A stretch of DNA of 64,000 bases from Rosettibacter sp037481715 (GTDB taxonomy: Bacteria > Bacteroidota > Ignavibacteria > Ignavibacteriales > Melioribacteraceae), in assembly GCA_037481715.1 (NCBI GenBank), contig JBBFLD010000010.1, positions 1 through 64,000 of the forward strand, given 5' to 3'. The stretch's first letter is position 1. Every line of letters begins with the position of its first letter. The translations under genes and the position numbers were made by a program. The notes under the pieces were generated by a model. The model worked only from the letters and a program-made list of their open reading frames with translations, did no database searches and had not been told where the DNA came from. Below, one piece after another: positions 44,065 to 51,513 of the stretch.

Positions 44065-44094
44065 GGGAAAGATGCGGGCACATCTTTCCCTTTT
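44065..44094 (+). terminator. Rho-independent terminator after the propeller lipoprotein
   Basis: GGGAAAGATG (44065-44074) and CATCTTTCCC (44081-44090) form a perfect 10-bp stem with loop CGGGCA, followed by TTTT. Confidence 0.82.
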
Positions 44095-44155
44095 GCAAAT
44101 AAAAAGTAAGGCCGAGCACCTTATGTTAAGCATAATGCTTAGCCTTTTTATTTGC
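44095..44155 (+). other. Structured element with three-way-junction potential
   Basis: A perfect 12-bp outer stem, GCAAATAAAAAG (44095-44106) with CTTTTTATTTGC (44144-44155), encloses two hairpins: TAAGG (44107-44111) with CCTTA (44119-44123), and TAAGCAT (44127-44133) with ATGCTTA (44135-44141). It begins right after the terminator and ends 46 bp before the T9SS-protein ATG. It could be a second terminator or a 5' leader element. Confidence 0.45.
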
Positions 44156-44201
44156 AGCACAAACATGCCTAAAATATAAAAATTAATCAAGGAGGTTAAT
44201 T

Positions 44202-45733
44202 ATGGTTAAGTCAAAATTTTATGTTCTCTTCATGATTATATTTTTAAATTAGTTTTTGAGCAATCATTCACATATTCTGGTCCAACCAGTGCAACAATAT
44301 ATTATGGGAATACCACAGCGCAAGCAACTTATTATTTTTCATATTCGGGTTTGCAGAATTTATTTTATCCATCATTACATATAATTGTAGATGGTGAATT
44401 AATTTTAGGGCCGGAATATTGTACTGGTGTAACATATTTACCCAGTAGTTATACAATTCAATTTACAAGTCCTGGAAACCATACAATAAAATTCATGTTG
44501 ACGACATTAGTAGATAATGGTACACCGTGTGGAGAAAGAGTAAAGGTAGAAAGTTATGAACTTTCAGTGAATGTAAAATTTCAGATCAGTATAGAAAATA
44601 TTTTTGGTGGAGGTTCAATTTACGCAGATGGTTACAGAACCTCTCCTTTCAGAAGAATTTCTGCAGCTGGAGATAATGTAGTAATTGGTGCAATTGAACA
44701 GGATTATAATAATTATCATTGGATTTGGAATAATAATGGTGTTAATAATAGTGAGTGGATAAGGAAACCTAGTGGCTCAGAGGGGATTATCTTTAGCAAT
44801 GTTCAATATACTTCATATTCAGTTCAGGGTAATGATATAAATACAAGAGTTATAGCTGGATTGCGTAAACTCTGCAACGTCACCTTCCAGAATAATTTTG
44901 TTAGTGTAGGCAACGGCGGAACAATAAAAGTAAACGGGCAGAAATACTCATCACCCACAACACAATTTCAAGTAGTAGATGGCAATACAATAACAGCCGA
45001 AGCACAGTATTATTATTTTTTGAATGGAATTGAGTATACATTTACAAACTGGAGCGATGGTTCAACAACAAGAACAAAAACATTTACAATAAATGCACAT
45101 AATCAAATTACTGCAAATTACAGAGGTAAACCAACAAATAGCGGGGAATATGTTCATTTTGGGACTCAAGTAGGACAACCTATAGAGGTTTTATGGAATG
45201 ATAATCCAAATCCAAATGTAACACAATATCAGATATGGAGAAAAGTAAAACATAACGGTGTAGTAGGACCGGAACAATTAATAGGGACAGTAGGAAGAGG
45301 AGTTGGGAGATTTGTAGATTATGATTATGTGCTTACATCAAGTTACACAAATGATTTATTGATGTATGATGTAAGGGCATATTATTCAGTAGAGGGTACA
45401 TATTCCGACCCGAATTATGTATCAATATATGGAGCAGAGTCATTACGTAAGAAAGGGGGGGAAATTAAACCGGTAGAATATTCAATGGAGGTTTATCCAA
45501 ATCCATTCAATCCAAGTACAACAATAAATTATCAACTGCCGGAGAAAAGTTTAGTTACAATAAAAATATATGATATGCTTGGCAGAGAAGTAAAAGAGCT
45601 GATAAATGACTTGAAAGAAGCTGGATATTACAAATTAGAATTTGATGGTAATGAACTATCAAGTGGAATCTACATCTGCACGATAAATGCAAATAAGTTT
45701 AGTAAAAGTATAAAATTAATGTTGGTTAAGTAA
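44202..45733 (+). CDS. T9SS-secreted multidomain surface protein, frameshifted in the signal peptide
   Basis: The start at 44202 has GGAGG six bases upstream and encodes a signal-peptide-like MVKSKFYVLFMIIFLN that ends at TAG 44250-44252. The -1 frame is open from 44210 to the stop at 45731-45733 and continues as YIFKLVFEQSFTYSGPTSAT. The shift coincides with the slippery heptamer TTTAAAT (44243-44249). The mature protein has two repeated beta domains (YADGYRTSPF and KVNGQKYSSPTTQF regions, with FTNWSDGSTTRTKTF), a fibronectin-III-like region, and a C-terminal type IX secretion sorting domain (YPNPFNPSTTINY, KIYDMLGREVKEL, LSSGIY). Whether expression requires frameshifting, or the sequence has an indel, is open. 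Confidence 0.75.
44243..44252 (+). other. Canonical -1 slippery heptamer TTTAAAT followed by in-frame TAG
   Basis: In the frame of the ATG at 44202 the codons read TTT TTA AAT TAG. The heptamer T-TTA-AAT fits the X-XXY-YYZ rule, and a -1 slip gives TTT AAA TTA GTT, entering the long open frame of the secreted protein. Alternatively one missing base in the adjacent T run explains the break. Confidence 0.6.
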
Positions 45734-45860
45734 AAATTTATAATTTATTTCACAATCAGTAATTCAATTAAGTGTAAAATTTTTTCCAGTTTATTTTTTA
45801 GCATTTTTGCGGTTAATAAATTCATAATCTGCCATATTCATTTTGAATCCTTTATATTTA

Positions 45861-45883
45861 TTGCTGCATCATATCAGCAGCAA
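45861..45883 (+). promoter_or_regulatory. 5' leader hairpin of thioredoxin gene
   Basis: TTGCTGC (45861-45867) and GCAGCAA (45877-45883) form a perfect 7-bp stem 19 bp before the thioredoxin ATG, just upstream of its AAAGGAG ribosome site. It may influence transcript stability or translation. No similar hairpin was seen before other genes. Confidence 0.35.
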
Positions 45884-45902
45884 AAATTAAAGGAGTTTAT
45901 AG

Positions 45903-46241
45903 ATGAATAATAATATTATTGAAGGAACAGATTTTAATTTCCAAAAAGAAGTTTTAGAATCAGAACTTCCAGTGCTTGTTGATTTCTGGGCACCTTGGTG
46001 TGGTCCTTGTCGAATGGTAGCACCAATTGTTGAAGAAATTGCTAAGGAAAATGCAGGTAAATTAAAAGTTGTAAAAGTTAATACAGATGAAAATTATGGA
46101 GTTGCAGCTCAATACGGTATTATGAGCATTCCTACACTTGGAATCTTCAAAAATGGAAGAATGGTTGATGCGGTAATTGGGGCTGTTCCAAAATATCATT
46201 TAATGTCGAAAATCAAACCATATTTAGAACAAGCAAATTAA
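45903..46241 (+). CDS. trxA: Thioredoxin
   Basis: A 112-residue cytoplasmic thioredoxin. The active site WAPWCGPCRMVAP has the WCGPC motif, and the cis-proline is in MSIPTLGIFKNG. It is slightly longer than the 105-110 residue norm but complete. AAAGGAG precedes the ATG. The downstream terminator separates it from the convergent ferredoxin gene. It supplies reducing equivalents to peroxidases, ribonucleotide reductase and similar enzymes. Confidence 0.95.
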   Translation: MNNNIIEGTDFNFQKEVLESELPVLVDFWAPWCGPCRMVAPIVEEIAKENAGKLKVVKVNTDENYGVAAQYGIMSIPTLGIFKNGRMVDAVIGAVPKYHLMSKIKPYLEQAN

Positions 46242-46260
46242 ATCTAATCTGATAAATAAA

Positions 46261-46294
46261 AAACCCGATTCATTAATTTGAATCGGGTTTTTTT
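46261..46294. terminator. Bidirectional Rho-independent terminator
   Basis: AAACCCGATTC (46261-46271) pairs perfectly with GAATCGGGTTT (46280-46290). On the plus strand TTTT follows to 46294; on the minus strand the stem is followed by TTTATTTATC. It ends both thioredoxin and the convergent ferredoxin transcript. Confidence 0.88.
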
Positions 46295-46314
46295 GTAGAT
46301 GAGGCAATATATTT

Positions 46315-46524
46315 TTATTGTTCTACAATTGCATCAACAGCACATACTTCTACACATGACTTACAATTATTGCATAATTCAGGTGCAATAAATGTATGTT
46401 CTTCAGAAATTGGCGGGCGTGTTTCACCATTTACCGTATATTCTTCTCCTGCATTGTAAATAGCATTGTTTTCACATTCATCAACACAGGCAGAGCAGCT
46501 TATGCAATCATCAGTAATTACCAT
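46315..46524 (-). CDS. Small 2[4Fe-4S] ferredoxin
   Basis: A 69-residue ferredoxin with two cluster motifs, CISCSACVDEC (7-17) and CNNCKSCVEVC (about 51-61), separated by a longer loop than in clostridial ferredoxins. Such proteins carry low-potential electrons and could serve the Rnf complex encoded in the window. It is a single gene next to a shared terminator. Confidence 0.9.
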   Translation of the reverse strand: MVITDDCISCSACVDECENNAIYNAGEEYTVNGETRPPISEEHTFIAPELCNNCKSCVEVCAVDAIVEQ

Positions 46525-46675
46525 TTTTTTACTCCATAATTTTTTATTAATACTGTCGCAATGTTATTTCAAGAATTTTGCCAAAATAAAATTTCATTTT
46601 TAATGTAAAATAATTTTTTGTTTATCATTTATGATAAATATTATTATTTATTTTTAGAAAATGGGAAAATTTTAA

Positions 46676-48649
46676 TCATTGCGGCGATGAATCATTGTAA
46701 TTTTTCTCTTCTTCCTGAATAATGCTGTCAAGATTATCGATACTAGAAATTCTTTTTGCTATTGACATTCCATCCAAGCCATGATATTGCAATACTTCTT
46801 GAGGTGTGCCGCATTCAGGATAATCATCAAGTCCAATGATGTCAAATCTTTTCCCCTGAAAATGATGAACATCTGCAAGTGCTTCTAAAATTCTATCTCC
46901 TAAACCGCCAATGATTGAATGGTCTTCCAATACAAAAATATTTTTATAACTTTTTGTAATGCTTTCAATCCAGTCCAAATCAATTTTATTTAACCATGGC
47001 ATATTTACAACTTTTAATCCATAGTTAACTTTTTTCAAAATTCTATGAGCAGTTAAAGCTTCGTGCAGCATTACAGGTCCATAAGCAAAAATGATTGCAT
47101 CTTTTCCATCAGTTAGTTCGGTTCCAATTCCTGGAATAAATTCATAATCATCAGGCAGTTGAATTATCTCGGGTGATGGACCTATTGCTAAACGTATTAC
47201 ACAATTTTCTTTTGCTTCATTAACACAATATTGAAGAGTTTTCTTTGTTTCATAAGAATTACAAGGTTGAATTATTGTAACATTGGGTAAAGCACCAAAT
47301 AATGATATATCACGAACACTTTGATGCGATTTTCCAGGTCCAGCAGGAATTAATCCAGCAAAATGACAAACATAAATTATTTTTGTTTTCTCACATGCAT
47401 TGTTATAAATTTGTTCGTTAGCTCTTGCAGCAAGAAAACTTGCAAATGAATTTACAACAGGTAGTAATCCCATTCTTGCTAATCCTCCAGCCATTGAAAC
47501 CATATCTTGTTCTGCAATTCCATTTTCAATAAATCTATCGGGGAAAGTATATTCAAACTTTCTAAGTTTACAATCTGCAGAAAGGTCGCCGTCAAGTACA
47601 ATTATTTTTTCATTTGTTTTTGCAAGTTCAACAAGTGTATCGCCAAAAGCATCTGTCACAAATTCTTTATCTGCCTTTGTTGAAATTTTTCCTTCAACTT
47701 CATTTTCTGGAATTTCAATAGCTTCAATGCCAAGTTCTTTTGCAAGATTATTTATTGATGTTGTTAATTCTTCAATTCCTTTTGTGAAACTTTCATCATC
47801 AGGAGCACCACTATGCCATCTGTAATAAGTTTTCCCAGAGATTGTTTCGGTAAAAGGTTTTTCCATAAAAGAAATTCCTTTGCCTTTAATTGTATCGGCA
47901 ATAATCATTTTGGGCTTGTCTGTTACATATTTAAGATTTGAGAAAGTATTTTTGAGTTCCTCGAAATCATGGCCATTAATTCTTACTACATGCCAACCAA
48001 ATGAACTTACTTTCATTACAACATCTTCTATGTTGTTGACATCTTCTACGAGCATATCAGTTTGATATTTGTTATGGTCCATTATTACAGTTAAATTAGA
48101 AATTTTTTGATGTGCAGCTGATTGAATTGATTCCCATATTTGTCCTTCTTGAAATTCTCCATCACCTGTCATAACATAAACATGCCCGCTTTTATTTTTG
48201 TATTTCTTTGCCCATGCCATTCCTTTCCCTTTTGAAATTCCCATTCCAAGTGAACCTGTACACGCTTCAATTCCAGGAATGCGAACATCAGGATGTCCAT
48301 CAAGTCCATTTAATCTTCTGAGCATTAATAATTTTTCTTCGGGTAGTATTCCTAATGCATAGAAGAGTGAATAAAGTCCAGGAACATCATGTCCTTTTGA
48401 TGAAAAATAAATATCTCTTTCTTCGCTGTTAATGCCTACTTCGAGGATATTTAATTCATTTAGATAGAGGTATGTGATAATATCCATAGCACTGAAGGAT
48501 GAGCCAAGATGTCCTGAGCCGGCTTTTTTAACTGCAACAAAAGTGTTAAAACGACACATATCAGCAAACAGTTTTAATTTTAAATCCCACTTTCCATTGA
48601 AATTTCTTACTCTGTCAAATTCCGATTTTTTAATTAATTGATAAGCCAT
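46676..48649 (-). CDS. tkt: Transketolase (full length)
   Basis: A 657-residue thiamine diphosphate enzyme combining N- and C-terminal transketolase halves. Landmarks are KAGSGHLGSSFSAMDI, the TPP-binding segment TGDGEFQEGQIWESIQSA with VIMDHNKYQTD, and the pyrimidine-domain stretch ENGIAEQDMVSMAGGLARMG followed by a C-terminal domain ending in GTPQEVLQYHGLD. It transfers two-carbon units in the pentose phosphate pathway. Several members of this superfamily have other substrates, so the exact reaction is inferred from the overall match. Confidence 0.87.
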   Translation of the reverse strand: MAYQLIKKSEFDRVRNFNGKWDLKLKLFADMCRFNTFVAVKKAGSGHLGSSFSAMDIITYLYLNELNILEVGINSEERDIYFSSKGHDVPGLYSLFYALGILPEEKLLMLRRLNGLDGHPDVRIPGIEACTGSLGMGISKGKGMAWAKKYKNKSGHVYVMTGDGEFQEGQIWESIQSAAHQKISNLTVIMDHNKYQTDMLVEDVNNIEDVVMKVSSFGWHVVRINGHDFEELKNTFSNLKYVTDKPKMIIADTIKGKGISFMEKPFTETISGKTYYRWHSGAPDDESFTKGIEELTTSINNLAKELGIEAIEIPENEVEGKISTKADKEFVTDAFGDTLVELAKTNEKIIVLDGDLSADCKLRKFEYTFPDRFIENGIAEQDMVSMAGGLARMGLLPVVNSFASFLAARANEQIYNNACEKTKIIYVCHFAGLIPAGPGKSHQSVRDISLFGALPNVTIIQPCNSYETKKTLQYCVNEAKENCVIRLAIGPSPEIIQLPDDYEFIPGIGTELTDGKDAIIFAYGPVMLHEALTAHRILKKVNYGLKVVNMPWLNKIDLDWIESITKSYKNIFVLEDHSIIGGLGDRILEALADVHHFQGKRFDIIGLDDYPECGTPQEVLQYHGLDGMSIAKRISSIDNLDSIIQEEEKNYNDSSPQ

Positions 48650-48871
48650 CTATATTTTCTCCCAATATTTTTTCCAAAAGTTCATACACCCAAAACTAAA
48701 ATTACTTCATTTTTATGATAGTTGTTAATAATATTTTGTTAAATAATTGTAAAGAAACCTTTTATTTATTGGTTATAAAACAGATTCTCTTTAATTTTAT
48801 TTAAAAAATTAATGTACTTCCTCCCAAAAGTTCTTTTCTTGCTTATTCACAATTGAATTTAGAGGGTCAAA

Positions 48872-49537
48872 ATGAGTAAAGAAAAAATTTCATTTTATGT
48901 TTCTTTAATGCTCTCCTCAATGTTTTTTATTACCGCTTGTGCATCAATCCCGAAGGAATCAATTGAACTTTCAGTTACTGTTGGAAGAGATATTTCTGCA
49001 ATGCAAAAAGCTCATCTTGAATTATTAGATGTGTTTTATAATCGATTAATTTCTGATGTTAACAGATTTATTGATGAAGTTTATGTGCCATATCAAACCG
49101 ATAGAATTATGGATGAATTTGGAAATGAATTGTTAAAAGAAAATTCAACAGGTGAAAAAGAAATTGACTTAGAAAAAACGAAAATCATTCTTGAAGAACT
49201 GCATTATGAAATTGAGGATTACAGAAATTCAAAATTGAAACCTCTTTTGCATCAAAGGGATTCGATAAAACAAAATTTAATTGATGCATACAATAGAATA
49301 ATATATGCAAATTCGATTGTCACGGCTCATCTTGCATCTGTCTTAAAAGTAAAAGATGTTCAAAATGAAATATTGTTGAAAATGAACTTGGGAAATCTTC
49401 AACAAAATATAAGCACAAAACTCTCAACATTTTCGGAAGCTGTTTCTAAACTGACTGAAAAAATAAAATCAAAAAAAGAAAACACTGAAAAAATAATTGA
49501 ACTGTTTGATAAACTGTTTGGTGAGATAATTAAATAA
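48872..49537 (+). CDS. Helical lipoprotein of unknown function
   Basis: A 221-residue predicted lipoprotein with signal ending I-T-A-C23. The mature part is charged and strongly helical, with long heptad-like stretches around 100-135 (KTKIILEELHYEIEDYRNSK) and 190-221. No known family was recognised. It is the first of three close genes on the plus strand (14 and 18 bp gaps), each with a strong ribosome site, so they form an operon. Attachment to the inner or outer membrane face would let it act with the two-helix membrane protein encoded third. Confidence 0.65.
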   Translation: MSKEKISFYVSLMLSSMFFITACASIPKESIELSVTVGRDISAMQKAHLELLDVFYNRLISDVNRFIDEVYVPYQTDRIMDEFGNELLKENSTGEKEIDLEKTKIILEELHYEIEDYRNSKLKPLLHQRDSIKQNLIDAYNRIIYANSIVTAHLASVLKVKDVQNEILLKMNLGNLQQNISTKLSTFSEAVSKLTEKIKSKKENTEKIIELFDKLFGEIIK

Positions 49538-49550
49538 TCTGGAGGCATCA

Positions 49551-49856
49551 ATGAGTAAAAATCTTGATGATTTTCGAAAAAGAGTTAAACAAAAGCTCAA
49601 AGAAAACAGAGAAGCCTTTGAAGGAAAATACAAGGAAGAGTTAAAGCAATTACTTGGTTTATCCAAAGAAGAAATTGATAAAATAACTCCAGATGCAACC
49701 GACCTCGAAACATACGAGAATTTAATCACGATTGTTAAAGAAGCTTCACGGGTTAATTTATCTCAAGCAGAATTAAAAAAGCGTATTCAGGATTTAGGTG
49801 ATGTAGCAATTGAAATCAGCAAATTAATTCCACCGCTTTCAAAATTATTTGTTTAA
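49551..49856 (+). CDS. Small helical cytoplasmic protein of unknown function
   Basis: A 101-residue soluble protein rich in Lys, Glu and Leu with helical character throughout (KNLDDFRKRVKQKLKENREA at the start, LKQLLGLSKEEIDKITPDAT in the middle). There is no signal peptide, membrane segment or recognised motif. GGAGG stands before the ATG. It lies between the lipoprotein and the two-helix membrane protein in the same operon. Function unknown. Confidence 0.65.
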   Translation: MSKNLDDFRKRVKQKLKENREAFEGKYKEELKQLLGLSKEEIDKITPDATDLETYENLITIVKEASRVNLSQAELKKRIQDLGDVAIEISKLIPPLSKLFV

Positions 49857-49874
49857 TAAAAAAGGAGGTGAAAT

Positions 49875-50393
49875 ATGACAGATGTAGCAAGTGAAATTGT
49901 TACAATGGACGCAGAGCAGCGTCGCAAAGCAAATGAATTTATTGTCCGTCATCTTCAGGGTTCAATGATTGATGGTAAAATAGACTTGAAAAGTTTACGA
50001 AGAAAACTTGCTGTTACTTATTGGGTGATTGTGGTATTGTCTATAGTAATGTTTGCAATTGGCATTATTTTATTGAGTGTTCCATTTTATGCTGCTTATA
50101 ATGAAAACATCAAAGAACTCGAGGCTTTAATTGCAGGTGGTTTTGGCATAGCAGATTTAGTTTCACTGTTTCTATTTAGACCAATAGAAAGAATTCATAA
50201 AATTATGGGAGATATGAGTCAAATTGTTATAGCATTGAACAGCTTTCAGACTCAATTAGGATTAAGATTAATGCAGATGGATGCAACAAATCGTCAGTCT
50301 ATGGGAGAAACAGCAGAATACATAAATGCAGCAGCAAAAGAAAGTATCAGATTAATTCAAGACTATTTTGAAACTGTGCAGACACAGAAATAA
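49875..50393 (+). CDS. Two-helix membrane protein, possibly TRADD-N-associated TM type
   Basis: A 172-residue protein with two adjacent membrane segments (about 49-75 and 86-104, spanning AVTYWVIVVLSIVMFAIGII and ALIAGGFGIADLVSLFLF), a basic N-terminal helix and a long helical C-terminal tail. The arrangement of two helices then FRPIERIHKIMGDMSQI resembles the TRADD-N-associated transmembrane domain found in bacterial conflict genes, but this is recognition by eye only. AGGAGGTGA is the strongest ribosome site in the window. It ends the three-gene operon. Confidence 0.6.
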   Translation: MTDVASEIVTMDAEQRRKANEFIVRHLQGSMIDGKIDLKSLRRKLAVTYWVIVVLSIVMFAIGIILLSVPFYAAYNENIKELEALIAGGFGIADLVSLFLFRPIERIHKIMGDMSQIVIALNSFQTQLGLRLMQMDATNRQSMGETAEYINAAAKESIRLIQDYFETVQTQK

Positions 50394-50422
50394 TGCATTT
50401 TTTCAGATTATAAATTTGATTT

Positions 50423-50450
50423 GGGATGATAATTAATGAATTATCATCCC
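50423..50450 (+). terminator. Hairpin terminator after the three-gene operon
   Basis: GGGATGATAATT (50423-50434) and AATTATCATCCC (50439-50450) form a perfect 12-bp stem with loop AATG, followed by U-rich ATCTTTATTTTG. The stem lies inside the last codons of the convergent oxyR gene, so its sequence also encodes the OxyR C terminus. Confidence 0.6.
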
Positions 50451-51374
50451 ATCTTTATTTTGTTTTAGCTCATCAGGAATAACTTTCAAAATTTCTTCTT
50501 TGAGAGCATTCAAAAGATGTTTTTTAATAAAAGTATTTGAATAAATAAATCCAACTTCTCTTTTAGGCACAGGCTGATTAAACTCTTTAATTTGATTAAG
50601 CTTTCTTTTATCCTTGATATATTGAATTGCAAGATAAGGTAGAAGTGTCATCCCAAAACGTTGTTCAACTAATTTAATCAAAGTATCGAGATTGCCGCTT
50701 TCAAAAACAACTTTATTGCTTTTTTCAATCCAAGAACTCTCGCTAGTTCTGCAAATCGAAAGTGTTTGTTCACGCAAACAATGTCCTTCTTTTAAGAGAA
50801 GTATATCGTTTACATCTAAATCTGTTTGGTCCAACTTCTTTTTTTTCATAAGTCTGTGGTTGGGAGGAAGAAAAGCTACGAATGGTTCATAATACAAAGT
50901 TTCTGTTAATAAATTTTCATTGCTTGAACGAAGAGCAATTATTCCAATATCGAAATAAGATTTTTCTAAACCTGCAATAACTTCATCTGTTGTTACTTCA
51001 TCAATTATCAATTCAACATCTGGATATTTTTTTATAAAATTTTTTAAGAACATTGGAAGTAAGTAAGAAGAAATTGTAGGGATAATTGCAACACGCAATG
51101 AACCAATAAATTCTCCTCGTTCGATTTGGAGAATTATATGAAGCTTTTCTTTTTCTTTAAGAATATGTTTTGCCTGCTCAATAATTTTTTTTCCGATTTC
51201 GGTTGGAACGATTGGATGTTTATCTCTTTTGAAAATTATTGCACCAAGTTCTTCTTCAAGTTTTTGGATTTGCATACTCAAAGTAGGCTGAGTAACAAAA
51301 CAGCTTTGAGCTGCTTCTGAAAAGTTACCGAATTTTTCTACTGCTACTATGTATTCAAGCTGAGTAAGTGTCAT
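50433..51374 (-). CDS. oxyR: Hydrogen peroxide sensor OxyR (LysR family)
   Basis: A 313-residue LysR-type regulator. Residues 1-60 hold the winged helix-turn-helix (FSEAAQSCFVTQPTLSMQIQ). The redox switch cysteines are C199 and C208 in EGHCLREQTLSIC, the same positions as in E. coli OxyR. In that protein peroxide oxidises the pair to a disulfide and activates transcription. It is divergent from katG with a shared 139-bp gap, the classic arrangement, so katG is its likely target. Confidence 0.94.
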   Translation of the reverse strand: MTLTQLEYIVAVEKFGNFSEAAQSCFVTQPTLSMQIQKLEEELGAIIFKRDKHPIVPTEIGKKIIEQAKHILKEKEKLHIILQIERGEFIGSLRVAIIPTISSYLLPMFLKNFIKKYPDVELIIDEVTTDEVIAGLEKSYFDIGIIALRSSNENLLTETLYYEPFVAFLPPNHRLMKKKKLDQTDLDVNDILLLKEGHCLREQTLSICRTSESSWIEKSNKVVFESGNLDTLIKLVEQRFGMTLLPYLAIQYIKDKRKLNQIKEFNQPVPKREVGFIYSNTFIKKHLLNALKEEILKVIPDELKQNKDGMIIH

Positions 51375-51513
51375 ATTTCTTATAAAAATTATTTATATGC
51401 GTATAAAGATAATCAATTTGATTTATAATATAATTTATGTGATAATTGTAATAAAGTTAATTAAAAATAGAGGGATAAAAAATTTATTAATCGAATCATT
51501 AAAGAGGTAAAAT
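51375..51513. promoter_or_regulatory. oxyR-katG divergent control region
   Basis: A 139-bp AT-rich region that must hold the divergent promoters and, by arrangement, OxyR sites. The segment 51408-51449 contains partly symmetric AT-rich sequence (GATAATCAATTTGATTTATA and a downstream GTGATAATTG), consistent with the tandem half sites of LysR regulators, but it does not match the E. coli ATAG/CTAT pattern clearly. Confidence 0.4.

Noticed and set aside
45734..45902. Small RNA gene between the T9SS protein and thioredoxin
   Set aside because: Only a short leader hairpin is visible; no promoter-terminator unit is present.
51375..51513. E. coli-style OxyR box
   Set aside because: The AT-rich half symmetry does not match the ATAG/CTAT pattern well enough to mark a site.
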